This document shows positions 38,877 to 51,736 of a stretch of 64,000 bases of DNA, piece by piece. The stretch spans positions 434,001 through 498,000 of the forward strand of contig ML058408.1 in NCBI GenBank assembly GCA_003013855.2. Reading direction: 5' to 3'. The DNA comes from Liriodendron chinense (Eukaryota; Streptophyta; Magnoliopsida; Magnoliales; Magnoliaceae). The notes below the pieces were generated by a model, which worked only from the letters and a program-made list of their open reading frames with translations, did no database searches and was not told where the DNA came from. How positions within the stretch are numbered: the first letter of the stretch is position 1; every line of letters begins with the position of its first letter. Position numbers and translations under genes: made by a program.

Positions 38877-41379
38877 GAGAGAGAAAAATAGTTCAGCCCT
38901 ATCTTTATTTATATGCCCTTATTATGAAGGAAAACTAAAGAAAGACTAAGGGGCAAATAAGGAAAGCATAAAATAAAGATAAAAAGAGAAAGAGTAGAGG
39001 ACTAAGGCCCACATTTGAACCTATGGGCCCAATCATAGGCCCACATGCACATACACTATATTCTATTAGTGCACTTTTTTGTGGCATATTAGTGCACCTT
39101 ATTTGTCAATTACTTAGGTCAGTGAGTATAGTGTTGGTTGAGCTTAATGAAGACGAAGACCGAAGACTCAAGACAGATCTGCTACATCAAGGAAGAAGAA
39201 ACAAGTAAAAGAGATGCCTTGGTGAGCCTTAACCTTGAACCTATTTAAAAGCATAACCTCTAGATGACTGTGACTATTAGGCATACCCTTAGTCATCTTA
39301 GATTGGCCTTAGGTGTCCCAAAAGATCACCTAAGAAAGGCCAAGAGGTTGTATGAACTGCTGCAAAACAAAACAAACTATTCGGCAGATTTTTTATGCTC
39401 TGACCGATCATCCGACCGGTCGGCAGAAGGCCCGAATTGGACAGCGACCATATATGTAAAATCATGTCTCTGGGGCCAGTCCGTCCGACCAGTCGATGAC
39501 CGACCAAATGGAGACATCAGTCTTTTTCTATCCAAGCCTTAAATACGACTAATCACTCGACCGGTCTGGACAGGTCGAGAACTAGCCATTTTCTGCCTGT
39601 TTTAGATCCGTTTGTACTTTTTCTATAAAACAGTTTGGCTCGATTTGAGGGGTAAGAGGAGGGATTTTGAGAGGATTGAAGCCACCAATGTTAAAGACCA
39701 TTTGAGGCTCATATCCTAACCCTAGCAAGGTATCTTTCTTATGATTTAAACACAAGAATGGAGCATTCCAAGCTCATGAAGAAGATAGCCTTCACCCTCT
39801 TTTGATCTCTAGAGTTTGGACAAAACTTGATAGTTATATCTCTATCCAAAGCTCTATGATGAGATCTTTATAGGTGAGCAACTCTAGGTAACCAATTCCC
39901 ATTAGTTGTAGAGTTCTCAAACCTACCCTCTTATCACCTTGGGCATCTCAAAGACATCATTTGCAAGGTGATTGATCAAGTGTAGCTGAGGCATTGACGA
40001 CGCAGTGGCAATACGATTGGGGGAACAAGGGGGAGCTGATTGAAGCATAGGAGAGCGGACATCAAGCAACCCGAAGCGGCGCTGAACAAGGGGCTCATCC
40101 GGCAAGTAAGGTTGTCAATTTGTTGAGAGTCCATCCACTCTTTTCCCCTTGGGAATTGAGTGCAGAGTTTGTTTGTCAAACTCGATCTAGGGTCGTTTGC
40201 CAATCCTTGGCTTGTTAGTTGAGCCTAAACATCTAGGAACGTTTGCCGTTCCTTGACACTTTTGTCGGGCCTAAACAAGTCTCCAAGGGGGAGCCTCCGA
40301 CACGGGAGTGAACGTGCGTCGGGTTAAGAGAGCCTATGTCCAAAACTCCATTAAGGTTGAGAGGTGAACCGGTAAAACCTCCGTGTAAAGATTGAGAGGT
40401 GAACCTCATTGAAAACCTTCGATAGTGAATGCAGGTGTGCTCAATGGGGTTGAGTACTTAAACCAGGAGTGGAGTAGACCCAAAGTCGAACCACTTTACA
40501 TGCTTGTGTTTGCGATTGAATTAAGCACATTATTATCTTAGCATTGTATGTTTAATTGTTTAATTATGAATGCTTGATAAGGAATGCATGCTAGGCGCTA
40601 GATAGGTACATCCACACACAAGATGTACTTTCAGTAAGTAGTGTAGACTTGAGCTCATTGATCCATTCTCATAGTCTACATAGGTTGCATAGATTAGGAG
40701 CTTGATTTGTTTAAATCATTTTATTATCTATGCATGCTTAGGCTAGGTTGTTTAATTGCTAATTATATGCTAGCCTTGCAATTGGACCCACTTAGGCTTG
40801 GAAGCCAAAGTGTTCTTGCTTACTTAGTTTAAATTGTTAAAGTGCTTAAGTAGGAGAAAAGATTTTAAAAGGTCTTAATCCCCCCCCCCCCCCCCCTCTC
40901 TAGGACTTAGCCATAATACTAGTTGCTCCCTGAGCTTCCGCACTAATACGCCTTTAATCCAAAAGGTGTAATTTCATATTCCCCCTCAAGCTGAGGTATT
41001 GATATCAATCATGCCTAGCTTGCTAAGAACATGTCATCTAGCTTAAGAGCCTTTGTGAAGATATTCATCAAGTGCTCGGAAGACGAAACAAATGGAGTGA
41101 AAACAACACCTTCAACAACCTTCTCATGAAAAAAGTGACAATCGGCTTCAATATATTTTGTGCGCTTATGAAAAACAAGATTAGAAGTTATGTGAATGGC
41201 AGCTTGATTGTCACAATACATTGGCACATGAGTCTTCACACGAAATCCCGATTCAGAAACAACGCTTTTCAATCACATAATTTCACATATCATATTCGCC
41301 ATAGCACGATACTCTGCTTCAGCTCCATGCCACAACTGTTTGCTTCTTAGTCTTCTAGGGGTTTGACTTCTTTCGTCGG

Positions 41380-41445
<66 letters not shown>

Positions 41446-44400
41446 CAATAATTTTTTTTATATAATTATGTAAGCAAGAAGGATTCAGAAAACTGCTCAT
41501 ACTATGAGCATAGTATGATGGCGATCAGGTAGGGTGACTAAATTGCCGACGAAAAATGTACAATAGCCTGACATAGAGCAACAATCATCCTAGGAACCTG
41601 CCCAGTCTGCATTAGAATACCCTTCAATATGAAGATTATGATGAGGAGCAAAGAGGATACCACGCCCTGTGATGATTTAATGTAGTGCAAGGTGCGTCAA
41701 ACGGCTTCAAGATTACTAGAATAGGGAGCGTGCATGAACTGACTAACCAAACTCACTACACAAGGCAATTTTGGTCAAGCAATCATCAAATACATCAATC
41801 TTCCAACCAAGCACCGACACATGCAAGGATTATCAAGAAGTTCCCCATCATTTGCCCTGAGCTTCTTATTAACTTACAGTGGAGAATTAATAGGTTTGGC
41901 ACCAAGATTCCAAGTTGAAGCCAACAAATCAAGAGCATATTTTTATTGAGATAGAACTATGCCCTTCTTAGATCGAGAGACTTCAATTCTAAGAAATATT
42001 TTAATGACTCAAATCTTTGATATCAAATACCTTGCTTAGATATAATTTTAGCTCTAATATGCCATTAGCATCATCACCTATAACCAGAATATCATCCACA
42101 TAAACACTTTCAATATTAGTCCCCATCACATGCCGCTTGGCAAACACAAAATCATCAGAATAGATCTGAGTGAAACTAATACAAATCAAGGCCCCATTAA
42201 ACTTTTCAAACCAGGCGTGGGAGCCTGCTTCAACACATACATTGCCCTCTTCAGACGAGATACCTTCCTCTTCCCCCTTTTGAGCAAAACCAAGAGGAAG
42301 CATATAGATGTCCTCGGTCAAATCACCATTCAAAAAGGCATTTTTAACATCCAATTGATGCAAGGGCCACATCAAGTTGGTAGTAAGAGAAATAATCACC
42401 GATAAAGAATTCATCTTAACAAGAGGAGCAAAGGGCTCAAAATAATCCTCACCAAAGATTTGTGTAAAACCTTTAGCTACAAGGCAGGCTTTATAGCGAG
42501 CTATACTTCCATCGGGCTTTATAGCGAGCTATACTTCCATCGGGATTGTACTTGAGAACATACACTTAACGACAACCTACAGGATTCTTCTCAGCTGGTA
42601 ACTCAATCATTTCCAATGTATGATTCTTTTCAAGAGCTACCATCTCCTCTATAGCTCGACGCCACAGAGGATAAGTAAGAGCCTCCTTAAGAGTTTTAAG
42701 AATACTGGAGGAAGAACACTTAAAACCAAAACAAAGGACTGATGTTGAGGAGACAAGGAATGATAGGAACAAATCTATGAATAAGATGGGAGATACACTA
42801 TCTTTTTGCTTTTCTGATAGCAAGAGATAAATCTGAGGATCATCATAAAATACTATTAGTACATGTAGCTGAAGGATCACGCTTCGTGGTGTCTTGAAAA
42901 ATAATGGGTTTTATGAACATTCTTTTGTTCATATACTTTCAAGTTTGACTTAATGAAATCAATAGCAACCTTATTTTTAGCATTGTCAAGGTCAAAAGAC
43001 ACAACCATTGTCTTATCAAACTTAAGAACAGTAGCAGGACGAACCATAGAATGCGTCTCCCCCTTACTATCAAAAGAGTATGGAGCATCTTCTAGAAATT
43101 TCACATCCATAGAGATAACGCGTTTTAGTAAGTGGATCAAGACATTTATACTCCCTTTATGAAGATGAATTTAATAATTCTATTTGACAAGTTTTTTCTA
43201 AGAGGATCAGTGTTATAACCTAACATACACACTCAAAGACGTGTAGGGGAATGTCAGAGATTGGATTAAAGCCTAAAAATATTGAATAAGAGACTTTCTA
43301 GCAAGAACTTTAGTGGGATAATGATTGATCAGATAACAGGCTGTAAGAAAAGCATTTGACAAAAAAGATTTAGAAAAGCCTGACTGACTTCCAAACGATG
43401 CCCATTCTTCCTTTCAGCCACGCCATTTCATTGTGAGGTATATGCACATGTGGTTTGAGAGTTAATATAATGCTCCTGAAGAAAAGATATCATTGTATGG
43501 GAAAAGGATTCTTTTACATTATTTGTACAAAAATTACCAATACTCACATTAAATTGATTTTTAACCCAACTATGAAACACTTTAAAAATAGGGCTAACCT
43601 CATCACTAAATTTTATCAAATAAATTTGTCATATGAGATACATCATCAATAAACAAGACAAAGTATCTAAATTCATTAGAAACAATAGGAATTGGACTCC
43701 AAATATTTAAATAAACCAAAGGAAAAAAATTTCTACTAGAACGTTTCTTCACAGGGGGATAAACAACTTATGGTGTTGGCCACAAGCCTTGTTTTAAATT
43801 TTTAACATCATTAGAATCGACTAACGATGGTAAGAAAGCAATACTAGACCAGAAGGATGACCAAACCAACAATGGCAAAGATAAAAGTCTTCCTTTTAAA
43901 CACTAAACACACTCACTTGAAATATTCTTCAGGTCCTTTATCTTCAGATCCTAGAAAACATAATGATCAGGATAAAATATCACACTACAATTGAAGTCCT
44001 CGGTTACCTTATTAATTGATAACAAATTAGACGTAATGTTAGGACCAACAAGCCAAATGACAAGGAAAAATGTGGAAAAAACAGATATAGTACCCTTAAC
44101 CCTAAATTTAACACGACCTAAATTTAAATTGGGAGAATAAAGAAAAAGAGCTAGACGTACCTATATGATTGATAGCCCCATAATCAATGACCCAAGGGCT
44201 TGATACAGAGGTAGTATGAAGAGCAATGGATGTATTACCTATTTGAGCCGAGGAAGTGGATGAGGAGACCTTATTCTGAGTGACATCTCTTCACAAAGAA
44301 CCATACCCAAATTTTGAGAGATTAACAATATCACCAACTGATGGAACCACAGGTGAAGATAAGGAGCCATGTCCTTAGTAGAAGTTTGATAATCTCTACC

Positions 44401-46784
44401 ATCTGAAGTTGCAGTGTTAGTAGATCGGCTTGGAGGTCTACCATGAAGAACTCAACAATAATCCACAATATGTCCTTGTCTACCATAGGGTGTATAATTG
44501 ATAGACGCCATGGCCACCATCACATCCTACTCTTCCTAGCCCTCTACCACAACAAGCATTAGCATTATCAAAGTTTTGAAAACTTGTCACTATAGCAGAT
44601 TTTTCAACCACGGTCGATCCCATAGCAACAATAATGCATTGACGCTATTTAGTAGGGAAAAGAGAGTGCCAAGAATCTGAGCGTTATCTGGTTCAAACTC
44701 TGTATTAAGGTCTACCAATAACTCAAAAAATCTTTTCTTCTCAATGCTCCTTTTATATGCCTCTACATCTGTGGAACACATAAAAAAAAGATCATTTGGA
44801 AAGGATAATTCCTACCATAAACCACACATCTTGGTATAATAGTTTGACACTGATCGCTCCTACCATATCAGATTTCCAATCTCCTGATAAATATTATAAA
44901 TCAGAGCCTTATTATTTTGATCTGCATACTGTTCATGGGCAGTCTGGTAATTCTACTACTAACTTAAAAATTCTTTTCTTCTCAATACTCCTTTTATATG
45001 CTTCGACATCTTTGGAACACACAAAATGAAGATCATCCAAAAAAGATAATTCCTACCACAGACCGCACATCTTGCATAATAGTCTGACACTGATTGCTCC
45101 TGTCTCAGATTTCCCATCTCCTGATAAATATTATAAATCTGAACAATATTATTCTGATCTGCATACTGTTTATAGGCAGTCTGGCAGATCTCACAAGCAG
45201 TAGATAACAAAGAAAGGCCTACGCTAACTTTTGGATCCATCAAATTTAGAAGCCAGGACATGGCAATCAAATTATTTAATTTCCAGTCTTTATATGAAGG
45301 GTTAGGCAGTTGAGGTTTTGTGGTACTGCCATCTATATACCCCAACTTCTGCTTTAATAAACATCTCAATGGCTCTTGACCATTGAAGGTAATTGTTGGA
45401 ATTAAGCTTATGGAATCTGTAAACCTGGATTTTCATAACGAACAATCAATTGTTTTATCTTAGACTTAACAGGATCAATTGTCTTAAAAATCAACGAAGA
45501 TGCCATATATAATCTCAAAAAATAGTGAGAGACCCGAGGAGAGGAAAGGCCTTACAGCTGGACAAATATATGACAAAAGGAGCCAAAAAATTACCTAAAA
45601 GACAATAGCCAACAAACTCTTACTGTTGCAAATCAGATGTTGAAAGTCTAGAGAAACAATGGCTAAAAAATCTAGCAATCCTAGTAAAAAAAATAGCAAA
45701 TCCTTTAGGAAAATCTTAAAAAAAAAAAAAAGAATAAAAAAAAAAGGAATTGAATAAGAAATTCCAACAATATCTTCAATCAAACAACAAAAAATTTAGC
45801 AAGGGCTTCAACCACATAGCAAAGAGGCCTCAAATCCGGCAACAAATCAACCAGATCACCAAAAACTTCAGCCGATCAGCAAAGGGGTTTCAAATCCAAC
45901 AACACAGGACTCAAAACCTTAAAAATCCCAGCTGCAAGCCACCCCCTCTCATGAATCACACCAAGTTAGTGAGGAAAAGGCCTCATAACTCTCAAAACAG
46001 ATTTTTTAAAAAAAGGAGATTATGTAGGGAAGGAGATTTTTTTTGAGAAAGAGATGGATTTCAATACCGATTTCCTCAAGAACATGTTCCCTAAGATCAA
46101 ATGGAAGAAGAAGATCCCTAAGAGCACTTAGGTTCTGATACCATGTTAGAGGATGAGAGAATTTGAGAAAGAAAGCGAGAATATGAGAGAAGAAAACAGC
46201 CCATAAGGTTAGGATGCCTAGCCCTTTCTTTATTTATAATAAGAGAAGAAAAAGTACAATTATATATATGCCCTTATTATGGAACCTAAAGAAAGACTAG
46301 GGGCAAATAAGGAAAGCATAAAATAAAGATAAAAAGAGAAAGAGCTAAGGACTAAGGCATATAACACAGAAGGCCCACGCGTTGGACTTGCTGTTGGGTG
46401 CGTTGCACAAAACCTTAGGATCTCGCCCCCCAAACTCTGTGAATTATGTGATATGATTATGCAATAAACAAAACCAAATCATCAACCACACGACACGAGA
46501 TTCTTACGTGGAAAACCCTCAAAGAGGTAAAAACCATGGGACCTCGTCCAGAGAAACAATCCACTATGAATAGAGAACCGTTTACAACCAATCACAAGCA
46601 CAACCCGCTTGGATCCAACCTTCTTCACCTACGCAGGGATGGATAAACAATGAAAAGAATAAGAAACTAAGAGATCTCACCGAGCACGAGGACATTGAAG
46701 GGCCGAGGCGTCGATTGCACCGCGAATCACCTTCACAAGCAAAAGCCTCCTCTTCCAACAAGCTTCCTCTCTCTCTTACTCTTC

Positions 46785-46838
<54 letters not shown>

Positions 46839-49800
46839 TTGGACGTGTAGAATACCTAATTGGAAGAACTAATCTTGAATTGGAAGCCAATATATAGCTC
46901 CATGTAACAGATAAAGCCCAAATAGGAAACTGCGTATAGCAGTCCGCGCGCATTGTCAACCGGTCGGCCAAAGCCGTTGACCGGTCGGAAATGCCAAAAA
47001 TGAGTCCAGAGCATTCGCAGAGAAAAATCTGATTTTTTGACTTGTCTGTCGTCCGGTCGACGAGGACCCCAAACCGGTCAACGACCAGTCTGAACAGGAC
47101 AAAATATGTCCAGCGTGCAAGGCCTCCCCAAGCTGATTTTCAGACCAGTCAACCAGGTGCATCAACCGGTCAGAGGACCCAAAACTGCACATCTCTCCTT
47201 TGTAACCTGAGGAGGAAAACTCCATCAAATCTCCCCCTTTCTGACTTGGGAGGAGTTCACTGTCTTCAAGCCAACCCAGCTTCTGCAAGCCTCAAAATTG
47301 CCCTTGAGCAGAGCCTTGGTCATCATGTTTGACCCGTTATCGTCCGTGTGGACCTTCTCAACCTGTAACACCTTCTGTTCCAATGTATCCCTTATCCAGT
47401 GATACCGAACCTCTATGTGCTTCGACTTGGATTCTTGCTCAAGTGTATTGGACTCTGACTATCACAATAGACCACGTGCTACTCCTGCTTCAGGCTAAGT
47501 TCCTGTAGGAACCTCTTCATCCAAAGCATCTCCTTGCATGCTTGTGTGACTGCGATGTACTCGGCCTCTGTTATGGAAACGCTATGACCTTCTGTAGCTT
47601 ACTCTGCCAAGAGACCACTCCCCCTGCAAACGTGAACTTGAACCCCGATGTAGACTTCCTGGAGTCTGTCACTTGCCATATCTACATCTATGTAGCCTTC
47701 TAACACAGGTTTTCCATCGCCATAGTATAGGCTCAACCTGGATGGGCCCCTTAGAGCCCCTTAGATACCGTAGTATCCACTTCACCATTGCCTAGTGTTC
47801 TTTGCCAGGATTGGCAAGATATCGGCTAATAAGACCAACCGCATATACTATGTCTGGGCGCGTACACACCATAACATACATCAAACTTCCTACCGCCGAT
47901 GCGTAATGTATCTTCCGCATCTCATCAAACTCTACTTTCGTCTTGGGACACTGCTTATCGCTTAATCTGAAGTGACCATCTAGTGGAGTACTGACTAGCT
48001 TCGCTAAATTCATATTGAACCACTCTAGGACTTTCTCAATATACAACTCTTGTGACAGTCAAAGCTTCCTACTGCTTCTGTCAGGAGTAATTTCCATCCC
48101 TAGAATCTAACTAGCCGGGCCCAAGTCTTTCATCGCAAACGACTTGCCCAACTCCTGCTTTAGCCTGTCGATCTTCTTGATATCTTTTCCCATGATGAAC
48201 ATGTCATCAACATATAATAGCAGAACTAAGAAATCACCATCTGAAAACCTGCGCGTGAACACACAGTGGTCTGACTCCGTTCTGTCATATTCATGCTTTA
48301 ACATGAACGAGTTGAACTTCTTGTACCATTGCCTCAGAGCTTATTTCAGCCCATACAAGCTCTTCCTAAGCCTACACACCATGTGCTCCTTGCCCTTGAC
48401 CTCGAACCCCTCTGGTTGGTGCATATAGATCTCTTCTTCCAGGTCACCATGGAGAAAGATAGTTTTAACGTCTAACTGCTCTATCTCCAAATCCATGCTA
48501 GCCGCCAACCCAAGAAACATCCGAATGGACGTCATCTTCACCACCGGTGAGAGTATCTCTTCAAAGTCAATTCCTTTCCTCTGACCAAACCCTTTCATCA
48601 CAAGTTTGGTCTTAAACCTCGTTGTGAATTCTTTTGCTCTAACTTCTTTCTAAACACCCACTTGTTGCTCAAATCTCTCTTGCCCTTAGGCAATTTCACC
48701 AGATCATAGGTGTAATTCTTATGCAAGGACTCCATCTCCTCTTGCATAGCTTTCAACCACTCCCCCTTATGCACATTGGATAGGGCCTCAGAATAATCTT
48801 CTGGCTCTCCCCCATCGGTAAGCATAATGTACTTATGCGGCAAGTACCTCTTGGACGGGTGTCTATCCCTAGATGTCCTCCTCACCTGTGGCTCAACAGG
48901 TGGATCATGTGGGGGCTGCTTCCCCGGTCCATCTTTTGTATGAACTCCCTTGTCCTCTTTTGTATGAACTCCCTTGTCCTCTACATCTTGCTGCACTATC
49001 CTGTCATCAGGCACCACGGGAGGAGTGATCAGATCCATGTCTTCTAGCTCACCTGAACTGGGCTGAGTCTTCTTTGGCTTTCCAATGTCTTCAATACACC
49101 GATCTTTAAAGAAAACCACATCTTTGCTTCTGACAAGTTTCTTCTTGGTCGGATCCCACAATCTGTAACCAAATTTCTCATCACCATACCCCAAGAACAC
49201 ACATTGCCTGATCTTCATATTGAGCTTGGACCTCTCGTCCTTTGGTACGTGAACAAATGCCCGACATCCAAACACCCTAAAATGACTGTACAAAGGATCG
49301 CTTCCAGTCCACACTTCTCAGGTACTTCTCCATTCAACAGGGCTGACGGAGACCTGTTTATCAAATACACTACCATGTGCATTGCTTCTCCCCAAAAGAT
49401 CTTGGGCAACTTCCCATGAGATAACATGCATCTGATTCTCTTTACAATGGTGCGATTCATGCGCTCAGCTACAACCATTTTGTTGGGGGGGACTTGGGCA
49501 GCTTCTGTTCATGTCATATACCTAGGGACTTACAATCTTCATGAAAGGCCCCAATGTATTCACCACCATTGTTAGTGCGGATGCACTTCAATGATCTACC
49601 TGTCTCTCTCTCGACTATAGCATGAAATACCTTAAACACACCAAAGACCTCGTCCTTGGATTTCAATGCATAAACCCAAACCCTCCTAGATGCATCATCT
49701 ATAAAAGTGACAAAATACAATGCCCCACCCAAGGATTTTGTCCTCATCGGACCACACATATCAGAATAAACCAATTCCAATGCATGTAGTTTATTAACAT

Positions 49801-51693
49801 GAGAAACAATCTTAACAAAAGAAACCATATGCTGTTTCTCAGATAAACAATCAATACAGGTTTTGAGAGGTATACCTGCCAACTCTCGAAGGAGGCGCTT
49901 CTTCGCTAGTAGTTGAAGCCCTTTTTCGCTTATGTGGCCAAGCCACCTGTGCCACATGTTTGTCACTGAATCTTCCGCTGCGTTCAATTCACCCTTGCAT
50001 ACGCTGACACTTGTCTTGTACAGGGTGCAACACATCTTCCCTCTACCTGTGATCATCGAATCCTTGATGAGCTTCCACTGCCCACCGACAAACCGACTCT
50101 CATAGCCGGCCACATCCAACCTTCCCGTCGACATCAAGTTGAGGCGAAGGTCGGGAATATGTCTCACATCTTTCAGAACCAACATGCAGCCCACGTTGAT
50201 CTTCACACAAATATCACCAACTCCCACTATCTGGGATATTCCAGAGTTCCTCATCTTCATTGTACCAAGGCTACCTTGCTTGTAGCTTGTGAAGAAATCC
50301 TTTAGTGGAGTTGCGTGAAACGACGCTCCTGAATCAATCACCCAATCAGTGTCCTGATTCGTAGCCGTGAGACAAGCATAATGATTCGCTGAGAGAATGA
50401 CCACAACGTCACCATCGGAGGCAACCGCATTTGAATCTGATTCATTATCTTTTTCTTTCCCTTTTCCTTTCTTGTCCTTCTTCTTGTGGCATTCGTTTTT
50501 ATAATGGCCCTTCTTGCCACAGTTCCAACACTCAACATCTTTGTTGACACTAGACTTGCATCTAGATTTATCTCGGGCTTTCTTGCCCTTCTTGTTCTTT
50601 CCTCCCTCAATCCTGTGCCACGAGGGCCTCTTGCTGAGTTGACCCCTAAGACTTCCTCTTTGTCTCCTCATTGAAGAGACAATTGGTAACCTGCTCCATG
50701 GACATCTTTCCGTATGGTGCAGAGTTACTTAGAGATTCAACCAATATCTCCTAGCCATCAGGGAATGAGCTAAGCAATAGCAAGGCTTGTACTCATCGTC
50801 CAGGACCATCTTCATAACAGAGAGCTGGTTCACGATATTGCTGACTTCATTCATGTGCTCAGCCATTGAACCGTTTTCCTTGAACTTGAGATTCACAAGT
50901 CTTCTAATCAGGAAGATCTTATTGCCAGTTGTCTTCCTCTCATATAGCCCTTGCAATTTCTGCCATAGTTTAGTGGCTGAGGTCTCCGTAGACACATGGT
51001 GGAAAACCAAGTCATCCAACCATTATCTAATGAACCCCACCGCTTTCCGGTCCAACTTCTTTCAATCATCATCAGTCATATCTTTCGTCTTGGCTTATAT
51101 GCCTAAGATTGGAGCATACAAGTCCCTGCAATAAAGCAAGTCTTCCATCTTCGGCTTCCATATGGGCCAGTTAGATCCATTGAGGCTGATCATCCTTGAT
51201 GAGCCACCTTCCATAATTCACACCGATATCGCTGTCCAATTACACAACTCGGACTCTCTGATACCACTTTTTTTGGGTGCGTTGTACAAAACCTTAGGAT
51301 CTCACCCCCCAAACTCCGTGAATTATGTGATATGATTATGCAATAAATAAAACCAAATCATCAACCATACGACATAAGAGATTTTTACATGGAAAACCCT
51401 CAAAGAGGTAAAAACCACGGGACCTCATTCAGAGAAACAATCCACTATGAATAGAGAACCGTTTACAACCGATCACAAGCACAACCCGCTTAGATCCAAC
51501 CTTCTTCACCCACACAGGGATGGATAAACAACAAAAGGAATAAGAAACTGAGAGTTCTCACTGAGTATGAGGACGTTGAAGGGCTGAGATGTCGATTGCA
51601 TCGCGAATCACCTTCACAAGCAAAAGACTCCTCTTCCAACAAGCTTCCTCTCTCTGTCTCTCTTCTTCTCTTCCCCCCCCCCCCCCCCCCCCC

Positions 51694-51736
<43 letters not shown>

